Positions 1 to 7,049 of a DNA stretch of 17,171 nucleotides are shown piece after piece. This DNA is from an uncultured bacterium (GTDB lineage Bacteria > Patescibacteriota > Minisyncoccia > Phycocordibacterales > UBA2100), in assembly GCA_903881205.1 (NCBI GenBank), contig CAIRSC010000061.1:1-17171 (forward strand), given 5' to 3'. Below the pieces are notes generated by a model. That model was not told the DNA's origin, ran no database searches, and saw only the letters and a program-made list of their open reading frames with translations. Positions within the stretch are counted from its first letter, which is position 1; each line of letters opens with the position of its first letter. The position numbers and the translations under genes are program-made.

Positions 1-612
1 ATCATACTCAGCGCTATCCCTCCAATTGAGGGATTTCCGAGTGCCGTTGAAGCGCCCATGAATACGCACCACTTTGATCTGATCGATACCGACGGCCACC
101 CCATTCATGAGACAGGAGTCGCCGGAGAACTGGTGGTGAGTATTTTTTACGATGGTATGGCGCTTCCTCTCGTGCGTTATCGGCCGGGCGACCGGGCTGT
201 TATGCACATCCGCACCGATGATCGGACCGTATTCACCGTCCTCGGCAGGACATCCGGCAACCCGATACGACTCTCTGTCGGCGAAATAGTTCAAGAGGAG
301 ATAGAACGGGCACTGGAGGCGGTCGCCCCGGCGATGATAGAGGATTTCGAGGCTCGTGTGCGCAGCACTACCGGTACTACTGTCCCGCATCTCGACATCC
401 GCATTGTTCCCCGCCCGGGTACGGCTTTTGACGATGTGCAATTATTGGCCCGGAACATTGAGAGTGAGCTACATATTACGGAGCAACGTACGTATACTGA
501 TGGCATCGCCCGTGGCGCATGCATGCCAATAACTGTCTCGATTGTAGTAAAGGATGGACCTCCCGGCTGGAATAAGCGCCAACGACTCCTTGATGACAGA
601 GATTCGCAATAG
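1..612 (+). CDS. P2-A: PaaK/LuxE-type adenylate-forming ligase, 3' part (5' end outside window)
   Basis: The reading frame is open from base 1 to the TAG at 610-612, so only about the last 203 residues are visible. An internal ATG at 58 is unlikely to be the start because homology with the other P2 copies continues upstream of it. Visible ligase motifs are the R-Y-R-P-G-D nucleotide-binding motif (DNA about 178-195), the V-L-G-R-T hinge between large and small domains, and a lysine in N-K-R-Q-R near the C-terminus at the place of the catalytic lysine of adenylate-forming enzymes. The family activates carboxylates as acyl-adenylates in the cytoplasm. This copy is the most divergent of the four: the usual M-D-F-I-K-I after the hinge is replaced by N-P-I-R-L, and the C-x2-HG-x-WS segment is absent. 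It keeps the family ending T-Y-x-D-G-x3-G-x2-x-P-I. It lies 39 nt before S-A. Its P1 partner, if any, is outside the window. Substrate unknown. Confidence 0.7.
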   Translation: MILSAIPPIEGFPSAVEAPMNTHHFDLIDTDGHPIHETGVAGELVVSIFYDGMALPLVRYRPGDRAVMHIRTDDRTVFTVLGRTSGNPIRLSVGEIVQEEIERALEAVAPAMIEDFEARVRSTTGTTVPHLDIRIVPRPGTAFDDVQLLARNIESELHITEQRTYTDGIARGACMPITVSIVVKDGPPGWNKRQRLLDDRDSQ

Positions 613-616
613 GCCG

Positions 617-642
617 TTGCATAAAATCGGTCAGACTATAAA
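617..642 (+). promoter_or_regulatory. Possible promoter of S-A
   Basis: A TATAAA at 637-642 lies 9 nt before the ATG at 652, the same spacing seen at the other S genes. The only -35-like hexamer is TTGCAT at 617-622, but 14 nt is a short spacer, so the -35 assignment is weak. If this -10 is right, transcription starts near 649-650 and the message is essentially leaderless. Confidence 0.35.
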
Positions 643-651
643 ATGGTGACT

Positions 652-873
652 ATGAAGGCCGTCTCTCGATATGCACATAAGACCGTACTGGTTCTCTCGC
701 TTGTCACAGTACTTTTTTTATGGGAACGTAGCACATCACTCTTGAAACGTTTTTCATTCTCAAATCCTAGCCGCTTTGTTATAGCTTCAGACACAACATG
801 TCAGCCGGATACAATACGACAAGAGCATACGCAATCTCGGACGCTGTTTGTAGGATGCGGGGGATTTTTCTGA
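652..873 (+). CDS. S-A: small single-pass membrane protein with C-terminal FVGCGGFF motif
   Basis: This is a 73-residue protein of a family I do not recognise from known databases. It has a basic N-terminus, one hydrophobic segment at about residues 10-23, then a polar tail ending in F-V-G-C-G-G-F-F at the very C-terminus. By the positive-inside rule the tail should lie outside the cell. A first cysteine sits 18 residues before the motif cysteine, so a disulfide is possible. I prefer the ATG at 652 over the one at 643 because the latter directly abuts the likely -10 box; 643 would add three residues. It is the least typical family member (VGC instead of VSC, longer Cys-Cys spacing). Its last 19 nt overlap the start of L-A, the only overlapping S-L pair here. 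Function unknown. Confidence 0.7.
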   Translation: MKAVSRYAHKTVLVLSLVTVLFLWERSTSLLKRFSFSNPSRFVIASDTTCQPDTIRQEHTQSRTLFVGCGGFF

Positions 874-2525
874 AATACATTTTTGTTGCCGTTGTCTGCA
901 TCTCGCTCCTTGCGGGCGTATCGGTATGGCATCGCTCAAAAACAGAGCACGTTATAGCTTTTTTTGCGACAGCACTCACGAACGCAAATATTTCAGAGCA
1001 CGTCACTATTAACGGGTTCCATTATGTGGTAACAGGCGGGTCCGTCATCGGTGCTGACGGATATGTCGAAGGACGCACGCGCGAAATTGCTCTCAGACTT
1101 GCGTACGAGAAAGCCGCAGCACGCTACTCTCCTCGCATAGCGCTTCCCGGAATCGATATCGGCATGCTACGTAGCACCACTGATGAGCTCTCGCAACTTG
1201 CGGTAACACTTGCGCTTCGACAGCGAAACTCACTCACCGAAGACATGGTGAGGCGCGACTTGTATCCAACAGGCTTCCTCACAGCGGTCGCACATGCGGA
1301 GGAGACACGTCGTTCATTCTTATTGAGCGGAAGTGAGGTCGACGCTCGCGCTTACGAACAAACCCAAATGAATGCATTGCAAAGTTTCACCCTCGATAGT
1401 AATGCATTCGCCCGAGCGTTTTCTGTGATTGTACCGGGAGACATCCCCGAATACGCTACCGAGCGGACAATCGTGGAACGACCAGACATCCTTGCGGCAA
1501 TAACAAAGCTTCAAATGAGTATGGAGGAGACCGGTGCGGACGTCCGCCGGCGCATCGCATGTGTACGGGGCGCAACACAGCAATGTGATACAGGGGATAT
1601 TACTCTGCCCCCCCTACCCCAGGCATCCGGACCAACCATACATATCGAAGACCTTGCCCTATCTAAAGATGTGCACTCCATCCTTACAGAGGCAGGTGCT
1701 CAATTCTCTGACGATCACTACTATGTGCTCGAAAAAAGCGCGTGCATCTCATTACTATCCCGCGGCGCCCCCCTCTTCTCTTTCACGTACGATACTCTGG
1801 ACAACGGCACTATCGCATCTTCGTCATCCCCCGTTTTTGTCGGCGATATCCACTTTATAGACAGCAATGTGCACGTTATGGTGCCATTCTACCGGTATTT
1901 TGCAGAAAAAAGCGTCCGGCTCGTGAACCTCAGCCCGACGACCTATTACCAATGTATGCAGAGCGATGTGGATCTTGGGGAGTTGTATATCTTACGCGAT
2001 GTAACATCCTTCGCATCACGTGAGAACTTGAGCCGGTATGCAGCGGGTTCCGATAAGGTCGTCCTTGAACACTTTGAACGAAAAGCTTCCTCTCCATCAA
2101 TTATCTCGCTTTCCGACATTGTGCCATACATGTACGCGGCGGAGCATTCCGCGATACCAGCAGAGACGAGAGATGCGCTTGTCGCGCTTCACTTGAGAAT
2201 CAGCTATGCGAGTGATGGACTTTACGCGACGATGCGTGACGTGGTTCGACGGGGGCGTGTTGATATACGCCTCGCGGATCAAGAATCAGTGCCGAAAGAA
2301 TTTGACGCGGAATATCTGTTTTTTACGCGCAGTGCTTTTTCAGCACTTTTTATGGGTTCGAATCTTTCTGCGTCCGGTATGCATGACCCATTGTTCCAAA
2401 CGAATACCCTGCCGTTATCTTCGCAACCATATGTGTTTTACTCCTCACTTCCAAAAACAGCACTTATGAGACAGCATGTTATTGCAGACGAAACATTCTT
2501 CAGAGCGCTTTTCAAGACAATGTAG
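855..2525 (+). CDS. L-A: large membrane-anchored ectodomain protein of unknown family
   Basis: The protein has 556 residues: an N-terminal membrane anchor (about residues 7-24) followed by a probably extracytoplasmic body. It aligns along its length with L-B and L-C. Shared features are an N-terminal block with V-T-I-x-G and L-A-Y-E-K-A-A-A-R; a D-L-Y-P-T-G-F-L motif; a C-x7-C pair (C236 and C244); single cysteines at 297 and 367; F-V-G-D-I-x-F-I followed by P-F-Y-x-Y-F; and a C-terminal block with F-x-R-S-A-F-x-x-L-F-M and Q-P-Y-V-F-Y-S. I chose the ATG at 855 because it places the anchor like that of L-B and L-C. The frame extends upstream to 798, but those codons lie inside S-A and encode no matching sequence. 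No enzyme motif is recognised. The tight link to S suggests the two act together at the cell surface. Confidence 0.7.
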   Translation: MRGIFLKYIFVAVVCISLLAGVSVWHRSKTEHVIAFFATALTNANISEHVTINGFHYVVTGGSVIGADGYVEGRTREIALRLAYEKAAARYSPRIALPGIDIGMLRSTTDELSQLAVTLALRQRNSLTEDMVRRDLYPTGFLTAVAHAEETRRSFLLSGSEVDARAYEQTQMNALQSFTLDSNAFARAFSVIVPGDIPEYATERTIVERPDILAAITKLQMSMEETGADVRRRIACVRGATQQCDTGDITLPPLPQASGPTIHIEDLALSKDVHSILTEAGAQFSDDHYYVLEKSACISLLSRGAPLFSFTYDTLDNGTIASSSSPVFVGDIHFIDSNVHVMVPFYRYFAEKSVRLVNLSPTTYYQCMQSDVDLGELYILRDVTSFASRENLSRYAAGSDKVVLEHFERKASSPSIISLSDIVPYMYAAEHSAIPAETRDALVALHLRISYASDGLYATMRDVVRRGRVDIRLADQESVPKEFDAEYLFFTRSAFSALFMGSNLSASGMHDPLFQTNTLPLSSQPYVFYSSLPKTALMRQHVIADETFFRALFKTM

Positions 2526-2667
2526 AGTAAACCTATATAGTCCCTTTATTAAAAGTCCCCGCCGGCGTATATGCACAAGCCTATTGAGTCGGGATATGCG
2601 CTCGCGGCAAACCAATCCCCGAGGGCGGGAGAAAATGTGCGGCCGGAACGGTATCGGACGGACTGTC

Positions 2668-3726
2668 CTAATTTTGCGCGTTCTGTATCTTCAGAATGAG
2701 GTCTTCACCGAAGATTGGGACAAACTTCGCGTAGACGCCGACTACTTTCGCTTTGAACGCCACTGTCTCGTCCGGAGACACTGTGACAATGGTCGTACCT
2801 CTTTCTTGGAGCGCGGCCTTGTTCTTTTCTTTCAATGCGATCGAATCTTCACGTTCGGCGATAGCTGCAGCACGCGCCGCTTTCATGAGTGCGCCTTTGT
2901 CTTGTGCCGAAAGTGAATTGTAGAAGCTATCGCTCGCGAGTATCGTTGTAAGGAAAAAGCTGTGATTCGTCTCGCTGACATAGCGTGGCACCGTTGAGGA
3001 ACTTCCCGTATCTATTCGGGTGTATGGAGTTTCGATACCGTCATACGTGTCAAGAAGTTTATTTATCGCAGGACTTCCCTTGCCTGAATCCAACGGGATT
3101 GTAATCGCCCCGAAACTCTGGAGTGTCGCCTCGGACACGGCGCCATTTATCGTCCCGATGCGCAGACCTTTCAGGTCTTCCAAATTGCGAATCTGCTTGC
3201 TGTTCGATTGAATTGCCATCAGTCCCCCGCTAAATGTAAATGCGAGACCTCGTGCTGTCGTTGAAGCATTGACGGTCTCGAGAAGCTCGCTTCCGATGGG
3301 CCCATCGAGAACTTTCCCTGCCGCTGATTCACTCTTGAAAAGGAATGGCAATGAGAGCACCTCAAGCTCTGGGTCAACAGTCTTCAGTCCCGCGACAACG
3401 ACTGTCGCGAGCTGCACCTGCCCGTCATCCAGAGCTTTAAAGACATCCGACGTTAGCAGGTGACCACTGTCCGAGCCGAAATCTTTTGGTCCCAGTATCT
3501 GAATCTCTATTGCCCCGTCGCTTTCCTTATTAAACTCATCGACAAATACCTTGTGTGCCCGATCGAACAGGCTGACCGGTTCGTGCGCAATAAGCCACTT
3601 TATTTGCACCGGTTTCGCTTTCGAAACAGACTGAGCAGCTGTCGATACACCCCGGAAAATCAAAACCGCAAGCGTGACAAAGAGCGCAACAATGACAAGG
3701 TATTTTAAGCTATTTGCTTTCACCAT
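2668..3726 (-). CDS. dctP: TRAP-type substrate-binding protein (DctP family), copy 1
   Basis: This 352-residue protein has the DctP layout: hydrophobic N-terminus (residues 9-24), then W-L-I-A-H-E-P, a V-L-S-L-P-F-L-F block near 123-130, L-D-G-P-I-G near 140-145, the D-L-K-G-L-R-I hinge region at 184-190, and E-T-N-H-S-F-F-L. Family members bind organic carboxylates outside the membrane and deliver them to DctQ/DctM, but neither partner is in the window. The arginine that normally follows in K-G-L-K-I-R and binds the ligand carboxylate appears to be glycine here (G191), so ligand binding may differ. There is no lipobox, and the N-terminus may be a signal peptide (V-S-T-A-A-Q) or an uncleaved anchor. 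It lies 14 nt downstream of copy 2, is probably co-transcribed with it, and runs convergent to L-A. The 142 nt between the two stops show no clear terminator. Confidence 0.82.
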   Translation of the reverse strand: MVKANSLKYLVIVALFVTLAVLIFRGVSTAAQSVSKAKPVQIKWLIAHEPVSLFDRAHKVFVDEFNKESDGAIEIQILGPKDFGSDSGHLLTSDVFKALDDGQVQLATVVVAGLKTVDPELEVLSLPFLFKSESAAGKVLDGPIGSELLETVNASTTARGLAFTFSGGLMAIQSNSKQIRNLEDLKGLRIGTINGAVSEATLQSFGAITIPLDSGKGSPAINKLLDTYDGIETPYTRIDTGSSSTVPRYVSETNHSFFLTTILASDSFYNSLSAQDKGALMKAARAAAIAEREDSIALKEKNKAALQERGTTIVTVSPDETVAFKAKVVGVYAKFVPIFGEDLILKIQNAQN

Positions 3727-3740
3727 AGCGTCACAGAAAC

Positions 3741-4808
3741 CTATTTTTGACTGTCGACGACGCTCTTCACGATATCGACGCCAATGAGCGGTGATACTTG
3801 AGCGTACACAGATTGCGCTGCTGCTTTGAACGCATCCTGTGCTTGCGACGAAAGCGTAGTGACGACGCTTCCGCGAGCTTCCAGCCGCGATTTTACCTGC
3901 TTGGACAAAACGATAGAATCCTGCCGCTCAACCTGTGCCGCAGCGAGAGCCGCACTTTCAAGTACCTTTCGATTTTGTGGTGAAAGAGAGTCATAGAAAG
4001 TATCGCTCGCCAGTATCGCAGTGAGGAACATGCTGTGATTGGTCTCGTTGATGTGCTTGGTATATTCAGTTTGCGAACCGAGAACCTCGGCAAGACGACT
4101 GTATGTAGTCTCAACACCGTCAATTGACTGTGTGTCGAGCATTTGCGATCCATTCTCAAGATCAAGGGCGACCGGGATGGCGCCCATCGCTTTCAATGTT
4201 GCCTCCGCAACGGGCCCTCCGGAAGTCGCAATACGCAGCCCTTTCATGTCGCCGAGATTCGCAATGGATGTGTTTCTTGTTGCGATAATGCGATATCCTC
4301 CGCTCATAGTGAAGGCGAGAGCGTGCGCGGTCGATGCAGCGGAATATGAATCGAGTATCCGCCTTCCGACAGTTCCGTCCAGTACGGGCATCATACTATC
4401 GTAGCTCTTAAAAAGATAAGGCAGTGTCAGAGACCACATTTCCGGATCCTGACGTCCGAGCGCAACCGTGTAAGCCGAAGCAATCTGCACATCCCCGGAA
4501 TCAAGCTGCTTGAATATTTCGGCGTTAGGCACATCTCCTTTTTTATAACCAATACTATCCGGAGTCACTACCTCGAGAATCATTTGGCCATTGCTTCCTT
4601 TTTTGAGTTCTTCTGCAAATACCTGTGTGGCACGCGCGAACAAATCGACCGGTTGATGTGATAGGAGCCATCGAACGTGTATGGGAGCAGGGTTCGTTTC
4701 TACGCTCGCCTTAGAGGAAATGCGGGGAGCGACAATAATGGCTACTATAAGTATGAGTAGGCAAAATCCAACGCCGTACCATATCGATGCCCGTGTCATC
4801 ATGACCAT
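3741..4808 (-). CDS. dctP: TRAP-type substrate-binding protein (DctP family), copy 2
   Basis: The protein has about 355 residues and is a divergent paralogue of copy 1: shared W-L-L-S-H-Q-P-V-D-L-F, L-T-L-P-Y-L-F, V-L-D-G-T-V-G, D-M-K-G-L-R-I and E-T-N-H-S-M-F-L. As in copy 1, the expected arginine after the hinge lysine-leucine is missing (alanine, residue 194 with this start). The N-terminal hydrophobic segment (about residues 10-27) lacks a lipobox and a clear cleavage site, so a membrane-tethered binding protein is likely. Several in-frame ATGs exist (4823, 4808, 4802, 4799). I chose 4808 because a TATGAT -10 box ends 6 nt upstream, matching the leaderless pattern in this window; 4802 is nearly as good. 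It is the first gene of the two-gene minus-strand unit and diverges from S-B. No TRAP membrane subunit is visible nearby. Confidence 0.82.
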   Translation of the reverse strand: MVMMTRASIWYGVGFCLLILIVAIIVAPRISSKASVETNPAPIHVRWLLSHQPVDLFARATQVFAEELKKGSNGQMILEVVTPDSIGYKKGDVPNAEIFKQLDSGDVQIASAYTVALGRQDPEMWSLTLPYLFKSYDSMMPVLDGTVGRRILDSYSAASTAHALAFTMSGGYRIIATRNTSIANLGDMKGLRIATSGGPVAEATLKAMGAIPVALDLENGSQMLDTQSIDGVETTYSRLAEVLGSQTEYTKHINETNHSMFLTAILASDTFYDSLSPQNRKVLESAALAAAQVERQDSIVLSKQVKSRLEARGSVVTTLSSQAQDAFKAAAQSVYAQVSPLIGVDIVKSVVDSQK

Positions 4809-4811
4809 AAT

Positions 4812-4820
4812 AGTATCATA
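4812..4820 (-). promoter_or_regulatory. Probable -10 region of the two TRAP binding-protein genes
   Basis: On the minus strand, overlapping TATGAT (4815-4820) and GATACT (4812-4817) lie just upstream of the ATG codons at 4808 and 4802. No convincing -35 hexamer is seen. The position fits a leaderless transcript. The 86-nt gap between this gene and S-B therefore holds two divergent promoters. Confidence 0.4.
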
Positions 4821-4857
4821 CACCTATTACCGAAAACAGATTTGGGGATACCTGTGA

Positions 4858-4887
4858 TTGTGCAAATACAATCCAGTGGCATATAAT
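4858..4887 (+). promoter_or_regulatory. Promoter of S-B
   Basis: TTGTGC at 4858-4863 and a perfect TATAAT at 4882-4887 are separated by 18 nt. The ATG at 4895 is 7 nt downstream of the -10 box, so the transcript should start at or next to the start codon. The in-frame ATG at 4886 lies inside the -10 box and cannot be the start of this transcript. Confidence 0.6.
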
Positions 4888-4894
4888 GGACGCA

Positions 4895-5119
4895 ATGGAA
4901 ACAATCGGATCCGCCGCGCGGAGAAAAGTCACCCTCTTTGTGATTGGTACTCTTATCGGTGTCGTGGGAGTAGTCACGTATGGGCGGTATTTCTTTACCG
5001 GTCACGTGAGCGGAGCCGTTGCGCAAGTCTTGAGAGATAAGGGCGGCCTCGCTCTTGCATGCACACCAAAATCTTCTGACGATGAATTCTTCTTTGTAAG
5101 TTGCGGCGGAATCTATTAG
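4895..5119 (+). CDS. S-B: small single-pass membrane protein with C-terminal FVSCGGIY motif
   Basis: This 74-residue protein has basic residues (R9, R10, K11), then a hydrophobic helix at about 12-28, a polar spacer, L-A-C, 13 further residues, and the C-terminal F-V-S-C-G-G-I-Y followed directly by the stop. Predicted topology is N-in with the cysteine-rich tail outside. The start at 4895 is decided by the promoter: the upstream ATG at 4886 overlaps TATAAT. The gene ends 9 nt before L-B, with no Shine-Dalgarno-like sequence between, so the two are almost certainly one transcript. It shares layout and end motif with S-A, S-C and S-D while the middle of the protein diverges. Function unknown; candidates are an exported signal peptide, a tail-modified surface anchor, or a partner subunit of L-B. 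Confidence 0.75.
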   Translation: METIGSAARRKVTLFVIGTLIGVVGVVTYGRYFFTGHVSGAVAQVLRDKGGLALACTPKSSDDEFFFVSCGGIY

Positions 5120-5128
5120 AATACGGCG

Positions 5129-6844
5129 ATGGCGAACGCCTCTCCAGGATTCGTGAGAGCATGCATCGCTCTTTTCTTCGTATGTATCGTTGGCGCAGTC
5201 TCAGTGGGAGAAACGTACACCGCCCGCAGACTGGCAACAGAATCGTATTTCTTTTCCTCTGCCCTCAGAGACGCGCATGTGAGTGAAACGGTATCTATTG
5301 GAGACAAGACCTATAGCGTTACTAACGGGATGGTTTTGTACCACGGGTCTCCCGTTTCGAATCCAGACACGGCACGAGCACTACGGCTCACATATGAAAA
5401 GAGCGCGGCGCGACGCAATCCCCTCATTTCTCTTTCCGCCGTAGAACCCGAGAAATTCATTGAGGCTGCTGGCTATCTGCAGGATACTGCCGCACTACTG
5501 GCGCAGAGACAGAAGCGGCCGCTCGACGCTCTCCTCGTGCACACATCGCTGTATCCTACCCGCTTCCTTGTTAGTGCGGCGCGAACCGAGAAAGCGCGCC
5601 GGGCCTTCCTCCAGAGCGGAAAAATGGATGATGCATACCTATATGAAAATGAGCTACGCTTAACCATCAGCGCATATCATGCCGATATTTCACGTTTTCG
5701 CAGTGCATTTCTCACGGCAGTCCCCGCGGACGAGAAACACTATGCCACCTATAAAAATACAGTCAGCAGAGACGATATTACGAACGCGGTGAACATGTTG
5801 GACGACGGAATGTCCGATACTGACCGTGTTTTTTCAAAACGATTATCCTGTTTTAGCGGGCACATCTCCGAGTGCGCGACCGCTGACCTTCAGCTGCGCA
5901 CGCTTGACGATCCTTCCGATACGCACCTCTCTCCGATGGCGATTGCATTTGCCGAGCAAATTCGCACACTGAATTCAGATAAGGTAGGCTCCGATCTTGA
6001 TCCGAAAAGCGATCCCCTCATTCAATTGTCGGAAAGTGCGTGCATCAACCCGCAACCAGGCACGGGTCTCCTATTCACCTTCCAAAACATGCTCCCGCTC
6101 CAGAACGTGCCGTCTTTCCACCCGCCATTTTTTGTCGGCGATCTCATCTTTATACGAAGTGCTACCTATGCATCATTTCCATTCTATTCATATTTTGTCT
6201 CAAACAAGATTGAGTACGTTCCCACACGCCCGCTGGCATACTACGAGTGTCCGGAAACCGCCCGCGACCAAGGTACTGTCACCGCCATCAAGACCATCCG
6301 CGATTTTGTAATTTCTTCGCACCTGAGCTCGTATGCCGTGGGAGGTCCAAAAACGGCGATTGAACAATTCGAAAAACTATTTACCTCGAGCCCTATCGTT
6401 TCTGAAAAAAACGCCATTGAGTATCTCAACACCGCCCTAACCCTCGTAGAAACAGGCCGCGTACCCACTCCTCTCGCGGACACCATAGATGAGCTCGTAC
6501 TGGGAATGCGTGACAAGAGCGCCGGCACGTATCTGACCGCGCTCCAAGTAGCCTACTATGAACAGTCGAATATGCACCTCAGTGATGCTGGGGGTGTCGA
6601 AATCAACTTCGATGTTCCGTATTTCTTTTTCGCGAGAAGCGCCTTCCCCTCACTTTTTATGGAAGCGAACCTGTCTGCAATCGAACGTCATCCGGATTTC
6701 TTTCCCGCTAACAAACTCCCGGCAGACAAGCAACCCTTTGTATTCTATTCAACGCTCACGCAAAATTCGACACTAGAATCCGGAATTGTCCGCGATCTGA
6801 TGTTCTTTCGCAAGATTAAATTGGGGGAATTCCCATCTCAGTAA
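5129..6844 (+). CDS. L-B: large membrane-anchored ectodomain protein of unknown family
   Basis: This 571-residue L-family member has an N-terminal membrane segment at about residues 10-27. Conserved points are V-S-I-G-D-K-x-Y-S-V (about 55-64), L-R-L-T-Y-E-K-S-A-A-R (85-95), S-L-Y-P-T-R-F-L (140-147), the C-x7-C pair C241/C249, C305, F-V-G-D-L-I-F-I (335-342) with P-F-Y-S-Y-F, Y-Y-E-C (C374) followed by R-D, and the C-terminal A-R-S-A-F-P-S-L-F-M (502-511) with Q-P-F-V-F-Y-S. The even spacing of four cysteines across paralogues points to two disulfides and an oxidising location outside the membrane. No known fold or catalytic motif is recognised. It follows S-B by 9 nt. The 205 nt after it hold no gene or strong terminator that I can see. 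Confidence 0.72.
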   Translation: MANASPGFVRACIALFFVCIVGAVSVGETYTARRLATESYFFSSALRDAHVSETVSIGDKTYSVTNGMVLYHGSPVSNPDTARALRLTYEKSAARRNPLISLSAVEPEKFIEAAGYLQDTAALLAQRQKRPLDALLVHTSLYPTRFLVSAARTEKARRAFLQSGKMDDAYLYENELRLTISAYHADISRFRSAFLTAVPADEKHYATYKNTVSRDDITNAVNMLDDGMSDTDRVFSKRLSCFSGHISECATADLQLRTLDDPSDTHLSPMAIAFAEQIRTLNSDKVGSDLDPKSDPLIQLSESACINPQPGTGLLFTFQNMLPLQNVPSFHPPFFVGDLIFIRSATYASFPFYSYFVSNKIEYVPTRPLAYYECPETARDQGTVTAIKTIRDFVISSHLSSYAVGGPKTAIEQFEKLFTSSPIVSEKNAIEYLNTALTLVETGRVPTPLADTIDELVLGMRDKSAGTYLTALQVAYYEQSNMHLSDAGGVEINFDVPYFFFARSAFPSLFMEANLSAIERHPDFFPANKLPADKQPFVFYSTLTQNSTLESGIVRDLMFFRKIKLGEFPSQ

Positions 6845-7032
6845 GATCAGTCCCCGCCTCACCAAAAGTATCTGAATCACTTCTTTCTTTTGACTAGATC
6901 TCGTACGATATCCGTACCCACGATAAAACTCCATGTGCACCGCTATCTGAAGACGACCCATATATCCACGGGCGAATACTGAGGCACAAAGAGTCAACGG
7001 AATTACTAAAAACATCCGTCACCTACCACCTG

Positions 7033-7041
7033 TGATACAGT
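7033..7041 (+). promoter_or_regulatory. Extended -10 promoter of P1-B
   Basis: TGATACAGT fits the TGn-TAnnnT extended -10 form, with the hexamer TACAGT at 7036-7041. The ATG at 7050 lies 8 nt downstream, matching the leaderless spacing of the other units. No -35 hexamer is visible, as is common with extended -10 promoters. Confidence 0.42.
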
Positions 7042-7049
7042 GATATTTT

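Noticed and set aside
652..873. S proteins as type IV pilins or sortase / PEP-CTERM substrates
   Set aside because: There is no G-F-x3-E pilin cleavage motif, no LPxTG-like sorting motif, and no C-terminal membrane helix.
2526..2667. Terminator between the convergent L-A and TRAP genes
   Set aside because: Only short imperfect stems (such as GGAC/GTCC near 2656-2668) without T-runs are visible on either strand.
5050..5119. L-A-L-A-C in S-B and S-C as a lipoprotein signal
   Set aside because: The cysteine is over 25 residues past the membrane helix, the -3 and -2 residues do not fit a lipobox, and S-A and S-D lack the sequence.
2554..6858. Shared AGTCCCCGCC after L-A (2554-2563) and L-B (6849-6858)
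   Set aside because: The match is ten bases in two copies only, is absent after L-C, and forms no structure that I can see; it may be chance.
6845..7049. A small gene, tRNA or further pseudogene in the 205-nt gap after L-B
   Set aside because: No cloverleaf, no frame with family motifs and no promoter other than that of P1-B were found.
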